DNA of 64,000 nucleotides from positions 372,001 through 436,000 of the forward strand of contig NZ_JABUKC010000003.1 of assembly GCF_014595885.1 (NCBI RefSeq), given 5' to 3'. How positions within the stretch are numbered: the stretch's first letter is position 1; each line of letters begins with the position of its first letter. Positions 1 to 8,262 of this stretch are shown here, one piece after another. Position numbers and translations under genes: made by a program. Source of the stretch: Microcella alkalica (GTDB lineage: Bacteria > Actinomycetota > Actinomycetes > Actinomycetales > Microbacteriaceae). The notes beneath the pieces are model-generated. The model was not told the DNA's origin. It saw nothing but the letters and a program-made list of their open reading frames with translations, and did not search any database.

Positions 1-345
1 ACCGCGGTCGGCGACCGCGACGAGGCAGTAGGTTCCGTCGGCGACGGCCATGGTGTCGACCAGCGCGGTGAAGCCGGCCTCGGCGCTCACGGTCGTCGTC
101 GTCTCCGCGACGGGGGCGCCGCACTCGCCGAGCTTCTGCGGCGAGAGCTGCAGCGTGAGCTCGTGGTCGCCGTCACCGGCGATCGTGCCGGCGACGTAGA
201 GCTCGCCGGAGACGACCGAGCCGGCCAGCGGCGTCGTGATGCGGAGCGCGTCGGCCGCGAGGCCGGGCGAGGAGGTGACGAGGAGCAGCCCCGTCGAGAG
301 GGCCGCTGTCGCCAGCGTGAGCGTGAGTGCGTGGGTGCGCAGCAT
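1..345 (-). CDS. Secreted protein, N-terminal part (cut by window edge)
   Basis: Reading the minus strand from an ATG at 345 gives 115 residues that stay open to base 1, so the C-terminus lies outside the window. The protein opens with MLRTHALTLTLATAAL and a hydrophobic core to about residue 25, then an Ala-rich cleavage region (SPGLAADA, residues 26-33), which is a classic Sec signal peptide. The visible mature part alternates short beta-prone strands and turns and has Cys75 and Cys107, which could form a disulfide. It resembles small Ig-like or beta-sandwich exported domains, but I do not recognise a family. No strong Shine-Dalgarno sequence precedes the ATG. Confidence 0.75.
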   Translation of the reverse strand, partial: MLRTHALTLTLATAALSTGLLLVTSSPGLAADALRITTPLAGSVVSGELYVAGTIAGDGDHELTLQLSPQKLGECGAPVAETTTTVSAEAGFTALVDTMAVADGTYCLVAVADRG

Positions 346-653
346 GGGGGGTTCGCCTTCGGGTGTGGCGAGGTCGGCGGCTCGTGGGGCGGGCTGCCGG
401 CGTCGTATCGGGTGGGCGCTCGGCGGGCGGCGGGGGTGTCCGGTGGGTAGCCGGCCGCTGCTCGTCGTGCAGGTTCAGCGTAGGAGGACAGACAGACTCG
501 TCGCCTTCCCCAGATAGGGGGGCATTTCGTCACTGCCACCACTACATGTTGTGGCCAGAGTGGCAGGAGTGAGTGTCTGCACCTCGCGGGGCAGGTGTGA
601 CTCGTGTGATCAGTGTGACTCGCGTGACGGGTGGCGTCGGCGAGGCGCGCCGG
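346..653. other. Intergenic region, 308 bp, with repeats
   Basis: I see no convincing gene here. The stretch holds an imperfect inverted repeat (CTGCCAC at 533-539 and GTGGCAG at 560-566, with CCAC/GTGG nested at 539-542 and 551-554) and, further right, a 14-bp direct repeat. It lies upstream of the secreted protein at 1-345 and downstream of the small membrane protein, so it probably carries the promoter of the secreted protein. Confidence 0.5.
596..627. repeat. Two 14-bp direct repeats, 18-bp period
   Basis: TGTGACTCGTGTGA at 596-609 is repeated as TGTGACTCGCGTGA at 614-627 with one mismatch and a 4-bp spacer. Direct repeats of this size and spacing fit a tandem-binding regulator (for example a response regulator), but the regulator is unknown. 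Confidence 0.4.
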
Positions 654-806
654 TCAGCCCTTGCCGACGATGCCGACGAGCCCCGAGATCAGCAGGTACG
701 CGCCGAACCCGCCGATGATGAGCCACAGGGCCAGGCGCGTGAGCGTGATCTCGCGCTTCTTCTTCTCGGCGTCGCCGGGCAGGGGGAGCTCGTTCTTGTC
801 GGCCAT
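654..806 (-). CDS. Small single-span membrane protein, 50 residues
   Basis: The minus-strand frame from ATG at 806 to TGA at 654 encodes 50 residues starting MADKNELPLPGDAEKKKREI. A charged N-terminal half is followed by one hydrophobic segment (about residues 26-46, LALWLIIGGFGAYLLISGLV) and a short GKG tail, so it is a single-pass inner-membrane protein. GGAGG lies 7 nt before the ATG. It begins 12 bp after the lysS stop codon and is almost certainly co-transcribed with lysS. I know of no function. Its size and a good ribosome site make it a likely real but easily missed gene. Confidence 0.75.
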   Translation of the reverse strand: MADKNELPLPGDAEKKKREITLTRLALWLIIGGFGAYLLISGLVGIVGKG

Positions 807-818
807 GGGTGCCTCCGG

Positions 819-2351
819 CTACTTGACCAGCGGGAAAAGGATCGTCTCGCGGATGCCGAGCCCGGTCAGCGCCATGAGCAGGCGATCGATGCCCATGCCC
901 ATGCCGCCGCTGGGGGGCATCCCGTGCTCGAGGGCGGTGAGGAAGGCCTCGTCGAGCCGCATCGCCTCGGGGTCGCCGCCCGCCGCCAGTCGCGCCTGCG
1001 CCACGAAGCGCTCGCGCTGGATGACCGGGTCGACGAGCTCGGAGTACGCCGTCGCGAGCTCGAAGCCGCGCACGTAGAGGTCCCACTTCTCGACGCGGCC
1101 GGGCAGGCTGCGGTGCTCGCGCACGAGCGGGCTCGTGTCGACGGGAAAGTCCATGACGAAGGTGGGGCGCTCGAGGCCGCCCTTGACGAAGTGCTCCCAC
1201 AGCTCTTCGACGTACTTGCCGGGCAGCGGGTGGTCGATCTCGATGTCGACGCTGTCGGCGAGGCGCTTGAGCTCGGCCATCGGCGTCTCGGGCGTGATCT
1301 CGACGCCCGCGGCGGCGCTCAGCGAGTCGTACATGCTGAGGCGATCCCAGTCGCCGCCGAGGTCGTACTCGGTGCCGTCGGCCCACGTCACGACGTGCGA
1401 GCCGGCGACGGCGAGCGCCGCGTTCTGGATCATCTCCTGCGTCAGGTCAGCCATCTGGTGGTAGTCGCCGTACGCCTGGTACGCCTCGAGCATCGCGAAC
1501 TCGGGGCTGTGCGTCGAGTCGGCGCCCTCGTTGCGGAAGTTGCGGTTGATCTCGAACACGCGCTCGATGCCGCCGACGACCGCGCGCTTCAGGAACAGCT
1601 CGGGCGCGATGCGCAGGAACAGCTCGGTGTCGAAGGCGTTCGAGTGGGTGACGAAGGGGCGGGCGGATGCTCCGCCGTGCATCGTCTGCAGCATCGGCGT
1701 CTCGACCTCGAGGTAGCCGTGACTCGCGAACGTGCTGCGCAGGCTGGCGACGGCGAGCGCCCTGGCGCGGACCGTCTGGCGCGCCTGCTCGCGCACGATC
1801 AGGTCGAGGTAGCGCTGCCGCACGCGAGTCTCCTCATTGAGCTCGTTGTGCAGATTCGGCAGCGGCAGGATCGCCTTCGCCGCGATCGCCCAGCTGCTCA
1901 CCATGATGCTGAGCTCGCCGCGGCGGCTCGTGATGACCTCGCCCTCGACGAAGACGTGGTCGCCGAGGTCGACGAACTCCTTCCAGCGGGCGAGCTCATC
2001 CTCCCCCACCTCGGCGAGCGACACCATCGCCTGCAGGCGGCTGCCGTCGCCGGCCTGGAGCGTCGCGAAGCAGAGCTTGCCCGTGATGCGCGAGAACACG
2101 ACGCGGCCAGCGAGGGCGACGCGCTCACCCGTGGCCGTGTCCGGCTCGAGGTCGGTGTGCCGGGCGCGCACGGCCGGGATCGTGTCGGTGATCGGCAGGC
2201 CGACCGGGTAGGCGTCGAGCCCCAAAGCGAGCATCCGCTCGCGCTTATCGAGCCGCACCTGCTTCTGCTCGGCGATGTCGGCGACCGTGGGCTCTGCCGC
2301 CTCCGCGGCGGTCGGCTCGGCGGGCTCGGGCGCGGGCGTGGTGTCGGTCAT
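819..2351 (-). CDS. lysS: Lysyl-tRNA synthetase, class II
   Basis: This 510-residue protein charges tRNA-Lys in the cytoplasm. An N-terminal OB-fold anticodon-binding domain (about residues 60-175, including [17 protein letters not shown]) precedes a class II catalytic core with motif 2 ([18 protein letters not shown]) and motif 3 ([15 protein letters not shown]) near the C-terminus. Length matches bacterial LysRS. The first about 25 residues are an Ala/Glu/Pro-rich extension. The ATG at 2351 has GAGGAG 6 nt upstream and a plausible -10 (TAGGCT, 2375-2380 read on the minus strand), giving a short leader. The small membrane protein follows at 12 bp. Confidence 0.97.
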   Translation of the reverse strand: MTDTTPAPEPAEPTAAEAAEPTVADIAEQKQVRLDKRERMLALGLDAYPVGLPITDTIPAVRARHTDLEPDTATGERVALAGRVVFSRITGKLCFATLQAGDGSRLQAMVSLAEVGEDELARWKEFVDLGDHVFVEGEVITSRRGELSIMVSSWAIAAKAILPLPNLHNELNEETRVRQRYLDLIVREQARQTVRARALAVASLRSTFASHGYLEVETPMLQTMHGGASARPFVTHSNAFDTELFLRIAPELFLKRAVVGGIERVFEINRNFRNEGADSTHSPEFAMLEAYQAYGDYHQMADLTQEMIQNAALAVAGSHVVTWADGTEYDLGGDWDRLSMYDSLSAAAGVEITPETPMAELKRLADSVDIEIDHPLPGKYVEELWEHFVKGGLERPTFVMDFPVDTSPLVREHRSLPGRVEKWDLYVRGFELATAYSELVDPVIQRERFVAQARLAAGGDPEAMRLDEAFLTALEHGMPPSGGMGMGIDRLLMALTGLGIRETILFPLVK

Positions 2352-3065
2352 GAGGCTCCTCGGTTCAGCAGTTCAGCCTACCGGCGGGCGGGCGGGGGCT
2401 CAGGCGGGTGCGGGCTCGGGCGGGTGGCTGCTTCGGGGGCGCGCGCGAACAGCGCGAGCGCCACAGCTCGGGCAGGGAACGGGGCGCCCGTGCGATGTGC
2501 AGGAGCCGCGGGGCTCGCGACGCTGGCCGGCGCCGCTCTGGCGGGCCTCGGCGATCCCGTCTCCTGCAGACCGCACACACCCGGGCGGTGGGTGATCGCC
2601 GCGTGGAGCCGCGTACCGAATGACGTCGTCCGGGGTCCGCGACGCCGGACTTCCGCGCGTCGGAGGGGGCAACAGGGCTCAACGACTTCACTTGGCACAC
2701 GGCGGCTCGGCCTAAGGGCCGGGGGCGACGCGCGGAGGGCGTGCGCAACTCAGGAACAGTGGCTGCTTCCGCGGCGCCGACCCCTGCTGCGGCGGTCGCT
2801 GGGGGTTCTCCGTCCGAAATGCAGGAGTGGGCGCGGCGCCCGAAGAGCGAGTCGGCCCAGTTGATGGGCTGCGCGCGCTGGAGGGCCGCTCGACTCCTGC
2901 ATTTCGGACGGACCCCGCGGGGGAGCGGTGCGGCGACGCGGGACGACCGCGGAGTGGACGGAGAGCGAAGTGGCGGCGAGCGGCGGAGGCCGATCCCGAA
3001 ATGGGACGACGGGCATCGGCGCGGCAGCGGCGCCGCGCGGCAGCAGCGCGGCGCGGCGGCGAGCG
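2352..3065. other. Gene-free interval, 714 bp, between panC and lysS
   Basis: The open frames here are Arg/Pro/Ala-rich translations without RBS, motifs or continuity, so I see no gene. In many actinobacteria panD and a type III pantothenate kinase occupy the space between panC and lysS; neither can be recognised here. The only clear structure is the 104-bp inverted-repeat unit at 2809-2912. Confidence 0.6.
2809..2912. repeat. Perfect 20-bp inverted repeat with 64-bp spacer
   Basis: The 20 bases at 2809-2828 (starting TCCGTCCGAAATGC) are exactly reverse-complemented at 2893-2912 (ending GCATTTCGGACGGA). Matching stops sharply at both ends and no flanking target duplication is visible. The arm ACTCCTGCATTTCGGA resembles the ACTCTGCGAA..CGGA core of the palindromes at 42055 and 53621. 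It may be a miniature mobile element, a protein-binding site or a structured RNA. Confidence 0.75.
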
Positions 3066-3932
3066 TCAGCGCAGCTGCAGCAGCGCCGTGTCGATGAGCC
3101 GGGTCGTGCCGACTCGCGCCGCGACGAGGGCCCGCGCGGGGCCGACGTGGTCGGGCTCCGCGGGCTGGAAGCTGGCGGGGTCGACGACGGCGATGTAGTC
3201 GAGCTCGAGCTGCGGCTCGGCGTCGAGCACGGCGAGCGCTGCCTCGAGCGCCGCGGGCAGCCCGTCGCCCGCGTCAGCGGCCGCGCGCGCCGCCTCGAGC
3301 GAGCGCGGCAGGGCGAGCGCCGCCGCGCGTTCCGACCCTGAGAGGTAGGCGTTGCGGCTCGACAGCGCGAGCCCGTCGGCCGCGCGCACGGTCGGCACGA
3401 CCTCGATGCGGGTCGGCACGTCGAGGTCGGCGACCATGCGCTGCACGAGGAAGACCTGCTGGGCATCCTTCTCGCCGAAGACCGCGACGTGCGGCGCGGC
3501 GATCAAGAGCAGCTTCGCGACGACCGTGAGCATGCCGTCGAAGTGGCCGGGACGGGAGGCTCCGTCGAGCATCGTTCCGACCTCGCCGGCCGAGACGCGC
3601 GTTTCGATCGGACCACGCGGGTACATCTCGGCGACGGTGGGCGCGAAGACTGCGGCGGCACCGTGGCCGGTGAGCGCCGCGAGGTCGGCGGTGAGGTCGC
3701 GCGGGTAGCGGTCGAAGTCCTCCGTCGGCCCGAACTGCAGCGGGTTGACGAAGATCGACACGACGACGACGTCGGCGAGCGCGGCGGCACGGTCGACGAG
3801 GGCGAGGTGCCCCTCGTGCAGCGACCCCATGGTCGGCACGAGCGCGACGGTGCGGCCCGCGGAGCGCTCGGCGTCCAGCCGGGCGCGCAGGCCGTCGATC
3901 GTGGTGTCGACGGGCGGCGGCGTGGGGCTCAT
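3066..3932 (-). CDS. panC: Pantoate--beta-alanine ligase (pantothenate synthetase)
   Basis: This 288-residue enzyme condenses pantoate with beta-alanine using ATP, the last step of vitamin B5 synthesis. The nucleotidyltransferase fold is marked by PTMGSLHEGH (about residues 33-42, HxGH-type), FVNPLQFGPTEDFDRYPR, GEKDAQQ and the KMSKS-like LALSSRNAYLS. Length is normal. The ATG at 3932 overlaps the stop of the DUF2520 gene by 4 bp (ATGA), so the two are translationally coupled. It closes the ftsH-fol-panC operon. The C-terminus ends in a short LLQLR tail. No terminator hairpin is obvious just after the stop. Confidence 0.96.
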   Translation of the reverse strand: MSPTPPPVDTTIDGLRARLDAERSAGRTVALVPTMGSLHEGHLALVDRAAALADVVVVSIFVNPLQFGPTEDFDRYPRDLTADLAALTGHGAAAVFAPTVAEMYPRGPIETRVSAGEVGTMLDGASRPGHFDGMLTVVAKLLLIAAPHVAVFGEKDAQQVFLVQRMVADLDVPTRIEVVPTVRAADGLALSSRNAYLSGSERAAALALPRSLEAARAAADAGDGLPAALEAALAVLDAEPQLELDYIAVVDPASFQPAEPDHVGPARALVAARVGTTRLIDTALLQLR

Positions 3933-4723
3933 GCGGCTCCGGGGTCGGGGCGGTCGAGAGGGTCGGGGCGGTCGTCGCGCGGATCAGGCTCGGCGTGAGC
4001 ATCCGCCCCCCGATCGGCGAGCGCCGCGAGGTCGATGCTATCGACGGTCGCCGAGCGCAGCGCGTTCTCCACCGCGGAGCGCACGACGGCGCCCAGCACG
4101 CGGCCCGGCTCGTCGACGCCGATGTCGCGCAGCGCGCCCATCGCCTGCGACACGATCGCGGTCGAGAAGTCGCTGGCCGACTGGATGGCGTCGGCGTAGG
4201 CGGCGCGATGCTCCTCCGAGACGACGATGGGCTCGGCACCCATCTCGACGACGAGGGCCTGCGCGATCGGCAGCACCGGGCTCGGCGCCGTCACCGCGCA
4301 CCAGGCCTCGCGCAGGCGGGCCAGGTCGATCGAGGTGCCGGTGAACGAGAGGGCCGGATGCACCGCCAGCGGGATGATGCCCGCGGGCCGCGCGGGGTCG
4401 AGCACCCGCACGCCGTGCGCGGCCGAGGTGTGCAGCACGAGCTGGCCGGGCTGCCACACGCCGAGCGAGGCGAGCCCGGAGACGAGCCCGGGCAGCTGGT
4501 CGTCGGGCACGGCGAGGATGACGAGCTCGCTGCGCTCGACGATCGCGGGCACCTCGAGGTGGGGTGCTCCGGGCAGGATGCTTGCCGCGCGCTCGCGCTC
4601 GTCGTCGGTGCTCGCCGAGATGCCGGTGATGGCGTGGCCTGCGCCGGCGAGGGCGGCGCCGAGCACGGGGCCGACGCGGCCGGCGCCGATGATGCCGACG
4701 CCGAGGCGGCCGTCGCGGGTCAT
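3929..4723 (-). CDS. Rossmann-like DUF2520 dehydrogenase-type protein
   Basis: The 264-residue product begins with a dinucleotide-binding Rossmann motif (GVGIIGAGRVGPVLGAALAG) and continues as the DUF2520 family: NAD(P)-binding half, then an all-helical half (AAYADAIQSASDFSTAIVSQ). The family is persistently found beside panC in Actinobacteria, and a role in pantothenate metabolism, for example as a ketopantoate-reductase-like enzyme, has been suggested by that context but is not established here. ATGA overlaps join it to the PH-domain gene before it (4720-4723) and panC after it (3929-3932). The last about 30 residues are a low-complexity Asp/Pro-rich tail (DPRDDRPDPLDRPDPGAA). Confidence 0.85.
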   Translation of the reverse strand: MTRDGRLGVGIIGAGRVGPVLGAALAGAGHAITGISASTDDERERAASILPGAPHLEVPAIVERSELVILAVPDDQLPGLVSGLASLGVWQPGQLVLHTSAAHGVRVLDPARPAGIIPLAVHPALSFTGTSIDLARLREAWCAVTAPSPVLPIAQALVVEMGAEPIVVSEEHRAAYADAIQSASDFSTAIVSQAMGALRDIGVDEPGRVLGAVVRSAVENALRSATVDSIDLAALADRGADAHAEPDPRDDRPDPLDRPDPGAA

Positions 4724-6348
4724 GCGGGGGCTCCGTCGGCGGGGGCCGCACTCGCCCGCCACCGGTGCGAGGTGTCGGCGACGCCGCTGCGGATCGCCTC
4801 CGCCGTCACGAGCCCGAAGAAGCGGATGCCCTCCTCGCGGTCGATCGCTCCGAGCCGCGGGGTGATCGGCCCCGAGACGGTGTGCACGTGCACCGCGGCG
4901 AGCCGCAGCGGCCGCAGCACGGGGCCCTGCCGCACGCTGGCGCTCTGCACGCGCGCGAAGGGCACGACGGTGAGCGCCCGCCAGATCGCGCCGGTGCGCA
5001 GCAGCACGCCGGTGTCGGTGAGGGCGAAGCCGTTGCGCGGCTGCGAGAACCAGCGCAGCGCGCGGGCGCGGCGCGGCGAGTTGGTGTAGCCGTCGTCGCC
5101 GCCGGGCGAGAGCAGGCCGCGCTCGAGCAACGGCAGCGCCTCGTCGGTGGCGACCTCGGGCAGCAGCAGGCGCAGCACGGCGCGCACGTCGTCGAGGTTG
5201 CCGACGGGCAGGATCGTCGTCTGCTGCTGGCCGGCCGCGCCCTGCTGCGACGAGCGCGAGGCGCGGTTGACGGCGATCTGCCACCAGCCGAACGGCCGCC
5301 ACAGCAGCGGCTGCGTGACCCGCACCGAGTGGATGCGCCCGGGCGGCAACGTCTCGTTCGTGGTCGACAGCAGGCCGAAGCCGACGCGCACGCCGTCGGG
5401 CGTGGAGGCGATCGTGTACCGCAGCGAGCGGGTGATGCGCGCGATGAGGAAGCCGCCGATGCCGAGCAGCGCCGGCAGCACGCCGAAGACGAGCAGCACC
5501 TCGCCGGTGACGACGATCGCGGTGACGAGCGCGGCCGTGCCGAGCACGAGCGCGATGGCAGCGTCGCTCAGCACGGTCGAGCCGATGAGCCGACCGACGT
5601 TCATGCGCACGACCGACTCGGGCTCGACGACGAGGGTGGGGTCGAGCTCGGGGGCGAGGAACTCGCGCGCCCGGTCCTCCAGCAGCGCGCCGACGCCGGC
5701 CCGGTCGGCGGTCGCCCCGGGGGCGGCATCCGGATGCTCGACCGCGGCCGCGGTGCCGGGCGGCTGCTCGACCGCCGAGCCGTCGGCCGCGCTCGCGTGC
5801 CGCCGCGCGCCGGAGGCGAGCAGCAGGATCTCGCGGCGCAGGGCATCCGCGTCGGCCGACCGCAGGTACGACAGCTGCACGTTGGCGTCGTTGCCGGCGA
5901 CCGAGATCTCGAGCTTCGCCGCGCCGAACAGGCGCGGAATGAACGGGCGGGCGATGTTGATGCCCTGGATGCGGTCGAGCCGACCCTTGCGGTTGGTGCG
6001 GAACAGGATGCCCGACCGCACCTCGACGACCTCGTCGGTGATGCGGAAGGTGTGCAGGCGCCACGACAGCCAGAAGCCGGCGGTGATCAGTGCGAGCAGC
6101 AGCACGAGGCCGGCGAGCGCGAGCAGCAGCAGGTTCTCGCGGATGAGGAACTCGAACGCCTCGGCCTCGTAGTCGGGGTCGCCGGGGCTCGAGCCGTCGA
6201 ACGGCGAGTCGCCGAAGACGAGGTCGATGAACCGGTCGCGCAGGTTGCCGAAGAGGATGCCGATGATGATGAGCAGCGCGAGCCCCCCGCGGAACAGCGG
6301 CGTCGCCCTGTGCAGGCGGTGCCACTGACCGTCGGTGAAGTCGGTCAC
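4720..6348 (-). CDS. Membrane protein with bacterial PH (DUF304) domains
   Basis: The 542-residue protein has two membrane-spanning pairs near the N-terminus (about residues 19-35 and 70-95), a first bPH2/DUF304 domain after TFRITDEVVEVRSGILFRTNR, a Gly/Ala-rich linker, a second hydrophobic pair, and further PH-like repeats (TPDGVRVGFGLLSTTNETLPP and VLLRTGAIWRALTVVPFARVQ). This matches the YdbT-type family. Function is unknown; proposed roles are membrane stress or envelope assembly. The GTG start at 6348 overlaps the preceding PH gene by 4 bp (GTGA), which decides the start. It is part of the fol operon. Confidence 0.85.
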   Translation of the reverse strand: MTDFTDGQWHRLHRATPLFRGGLALLIIIGILFGNLRDRFIDLVFGDSPFDGSSPGDPDYEAEAFEFLIRENLLLLALAGLVLLLALITAGFWLSWRLHTFRITDEVVEVRSGILFRTNRKGRLDRIQGINIARPFIPRLFGAAKLEISVAGNDANVQLSYLRSADADALRREILLLASGARRHASAADGSAVEQPPGTAAAVEHPDAAPGATADRAGVGALLEDRAREFLAPELDPTLVVEPESVVRMNVGRLIGSTVLSDAAIALVLGTAALVTAIVVTGEVLLVFGVLPALLGIGGFLIARITRSLRYTIASTPDGVRVGFGLLSTTNETLPPGRIHSVRVTQPLLWRPFGWWQIAVNRASRSSQQGAAGQQQTTILPVGNLDDVRAVLRLLLPEVATDEALPLLERGLLSPGGDDGYTNSPRRARALRWFSQPRNGFALTDTGVLLRTGAIWRALTVVPFARVQSASVRQGPVLRPLRLAAVHVHTVSGPITPRLGAIDREEGIRFFGLVTAEAIRSGVADTSHRWRASAAPADGAPA

Positions 6349-6881
6349 AGCCCCGCCCGGCGGCTCTCGGCGACGGCGACGAGGTGGTCGCGCAGGCGCT
6401 CGGCCTCGGCGAGCGGCAGGCCGGGGATCAGCACGCCCGTCGAGGCGGCGGCGGTCACGAACTTGAGCTCGGCGAGGCCGACGGCGCGCGCGATCGGCCC
6501 GCGCGAGATGTCGACGAGCTGCATGCGCCCGTACGGCACGGCGACGACGCGCTGGAACAGGATGCCGCGCCGGAACAGCAGGTCGTCGTCGCGCAGCGCG
6601 TAGCCGATGGCGCGCACGCGGCGCGGCGTGAGCGCGATCGTGACGAGGAACAGCACGGCGAGCGCGACGCCGAGCAGCGCCGACGGCGCCCAGCCGCTCA
6701 CCCAGTAGGGGATGAACCCGGCGACGGTCATGATGGCGCCGAAGATCACGTAGCCGACGATGTCGACGACGATGTACTTCGGCGACACGCGCTGCCAATC
6801 GGTGCCCGCGAGCTCGATCGAGCGGGGCGCGCCCTCGGTCGCGGTCGGCGGCGCGGCCTCGGTCTGGTCGGTCACGCTCAC
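6345..6881 (-). CDS. Small PH-domain (DUF304) membrane protein
   Basis: This 178-residue protein has two adjacent transmembrane helices (about residues 37-80) followed by one bPH2 domain (ALRDDDLLFRRGILFQRVVAVPYGR to LIPGLPLAEAERLRDHLV). It is the shorter partner usually encoded directly before the YdbT-type PH protein, and the two probably form one membrane complex. The start is a GTG (GTG AGC GTG ACC), and a second in-frame GTG lies two codons in. It follows the DUF3180 gene by 24 bp and overlaps the larger PH gene by 4 bp. Confidence 0.85.
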   Translation of the reverse strand: MSVTDQTEAAPPTATEGAPRSIELAGTDWQRVSPKYIVVDIVGYVIFGAIMTVAGFIPYWVSGWAPSALLGVALAVLFLVTIALTPRRVRAIGYALRDDDLLFRRGILFQRVVAVPYGRMQLVDISRGPIARAVGLAELKFVTAAASTGVLIPGLPLAEAERLRDHLVAVAESRRAGL

Positions 6882-6905
6882 CCCTCCGTCGTCGGCGACC
6901 GGGCC

Positions 6906-7370
6906 TCAGGGCGCGGCCGCGGCGGCCTCCTGCTGCTCGTCGTCGTCGGGCGGCAGAGCGCAGAAGTGCTCCGCCACGAGCGCGGCGATCAGCAGGATCA
7001 CCGCCGCGACGAGCGTGCCCGCCGCGGTCAGCGTCGAGCCTATCGGCACGACCGCGCGCGACAGCAGATAGGTGAGGATGCCCCCGGCACCTCCCAGCAG
7101 CAGCGCGCCGGCGAGCGCGCTGGCCTTCGCGAGCACGACCACGCGCGTGGCGTAGAAGGGGTCGATGCGCCGCTCGCCCTTCGCCGCGGCGCGCACCGGC
7201 CAGGCGAGCGCGACGAGCAGCGCCGCGATGAGCACGAGCCCGACGGCGAGCGACAGCGGCGGCACGAGCACGGGCTCGCCGCGCATCGCGAGGGCGAGGT
7301 CGGTGGCGAAGGCGAGCGCGAAGCCGACGAGGGCGAGCAGCACGAGCGGCAGGGGGCGCGAGCGGGTCAC
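6906..7370 (-). CDS. DUF3180 membrane protein
   Basis: The 154-residue product has four predicted transmembrane helices (about residues 6-27, 37-58, 79-101 and 110-134) and a charged, Asp/Glu/Gln-rich cytoplasmic tail. It matches the DUF3180 family, which sits directly after folK in actinobacterial folate operons; its role is unknown. The GTG start at 7370 overlaps the folK stop (GTGA, 7367-7370), which fixes the reading start. Confidence 0.85.
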   Translation of the reverse strand: MTRSRPLPLVLLALVGFALAFATDLALAMRGEPVLVPPLSLAVGLVLIAALLVALAWPVRAAAKGERRIDPFYATRVVVLAKASALAGALLLGGAGGILTYLLSRAVVPIGSTLTAAGTLVAAVILLIAALVAEHFCALPPDDDEQQEAAAAAP

Positions 7371-7870
7371 GGGGTCGCACCCTCCTCCGGCTCGGTGCGC
7401 GATCGCAGGCCGGCCAGCAGGTCGGCGATGCGTCCGCGGCCGACGAGCTCGGCATCCGGGTCGAGCTCGAACCAGGGCGCGAGCACGAAGTCGCGCTCGT
7501 GCGCGCGCGGGTGCGGCACCTGCAGCTGCTCGGAGTCGATCTCGAGCGCCCCGAACGCGATGAGGTCGAGGTCGAGGGTGCGGTCTCCCCAGCGCTCGAC
7601 GCGCTCGCGGCCGTGCAGGTTCTCGATGGCGCGCAGCCCGTCGAGCAGCTGGAACGGGTCGAGCCGCGTGTCGAGCAGCGCGACGCCGTTGAGGTACTCC
7701 GGCTTGTCGGGGTCGGGCCCGTCGAGCGTGAGGGCGACGGTGCCGTGCCACGACGACACGGCGCGGATGCTCGACTCGGGCAGCGCGTCGAGCGCGGCCA
7801 CGGCGTGCTCGAGCGTCGCCTGCCGGTCGCCGAGGTTCGAGCCGAGCGCGATGACGGCGAGGGCGGTCAC
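7367..7870 (-). CDS. folK: 6-hydroxymethyl-7,8-dihydropterin pyrophosphokinase
   Basis: HPPK transfers pyrophosphate from ATP to hydroxymethyl-dihydropterin, giving the substrate of FolP. The 167 residues contain the diagnostic ALGSNLGDR near the N-terminus, the pterin/Mg loop WGDRTLDLDLIAFG and VPHPRAHERDFVLAPW. Length is normal. The GTG start overlaps the folB stop by 4 bp, so FolB and FolK, consecutive enzymes, are translationally coupled. Confidence 0.96.
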   Translation of the reverse strand: MTALAVIALGSNLGDRQATLEHAVAALDALPESSIRAVSSWHGTVALTLDGPDPDKPEYLNGVALLDTRLDPFQLLDGLRAIENLHGRERVERWGDRTLDLDLIAFGALEIDSEQLQVPHPRAHERDFVLAPWFELDPDAELVGRGRIADLLAGLRSRTEPEEGATP

Positions 7871-8262
7871 GAGTTCGCTCCCCCGGTGGGCGGCGAGGCG
7901 GATGCCCGGCTGCGGTCGATCGAGACGGCGACGTCGGCGAACGGCACCGGGATCGGCGCCTCGGGCTTGTGCACGGTCACCTCGACGCGCTCGACGGCCC
8001 GGTGGGCGAGCACGACGGCGGCGACGCGCTCGGCGACGGTCTCGATGAGGTCGACGGGGTCGCGCTCGACGACCTCGACGACCTCGACGGCGAGCTCGCC
8101 GTAGTGCACGGTGTCGGCGACGTCGTCGCTGCCGGCGGCGCGCGCGAGGTCGAGGTGGGCGGTGACGTCGATGATGAACGGCTGCCCGTCGCGGCGCTCG
8201 TGCTCGTACACGCCGTGGTGTGCCTGTGCGCGCAGGCCGGTGAGGATGATGCGGTCGCTCAC
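7867..8262 (-). CDS. folB: Dihydroneopterin aldolase
   Basis: FolB cleaves dihydroneopterin to hydroxymethyl-dihydropterin and glycolaldehyde. The 131-residue sequence has the family signature GLRAQAHHGVYEHER, the VHYGELA segment and LIETVAERVA, ending with VHKPEAPIPVPFADVAVSI that carries the conserved Lys. The Ser/Gly-rich tail (ASASPPTGGANS) is slightly longer than usual. GTG start, 4-bp overlaps with folP before and folK after. Confidence 0.95.
   Translation of the reverse strand: MSDRIILTGLRAQAHHGVYEHERRDGQPFIIDVTAHLDLARAAGSDDVADTVHYGELAVEVVEVVERDPVDLIETVAERVAAVVLAHRAVERVEVTVHKPEAPIPVPFADVAVSIDRSRASASPPTGGANS

Noticed and set aside
573-2864. Long plus-strand open frame opposite lysS
   Set aside because: It is antisense to a clear lysyl-tRNA synthetase, is Arg/Ala/Glu-biased with no motif, and has no ribosome site. 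High GC produces many such shadows.
2809-2912. Insertion sequence bounded by 20-bp terminal repeats
   Set aside because: The spacer is 64 bp with no transposase, and no flanking target duplication is visible. I keep it only as an inverted repeat.
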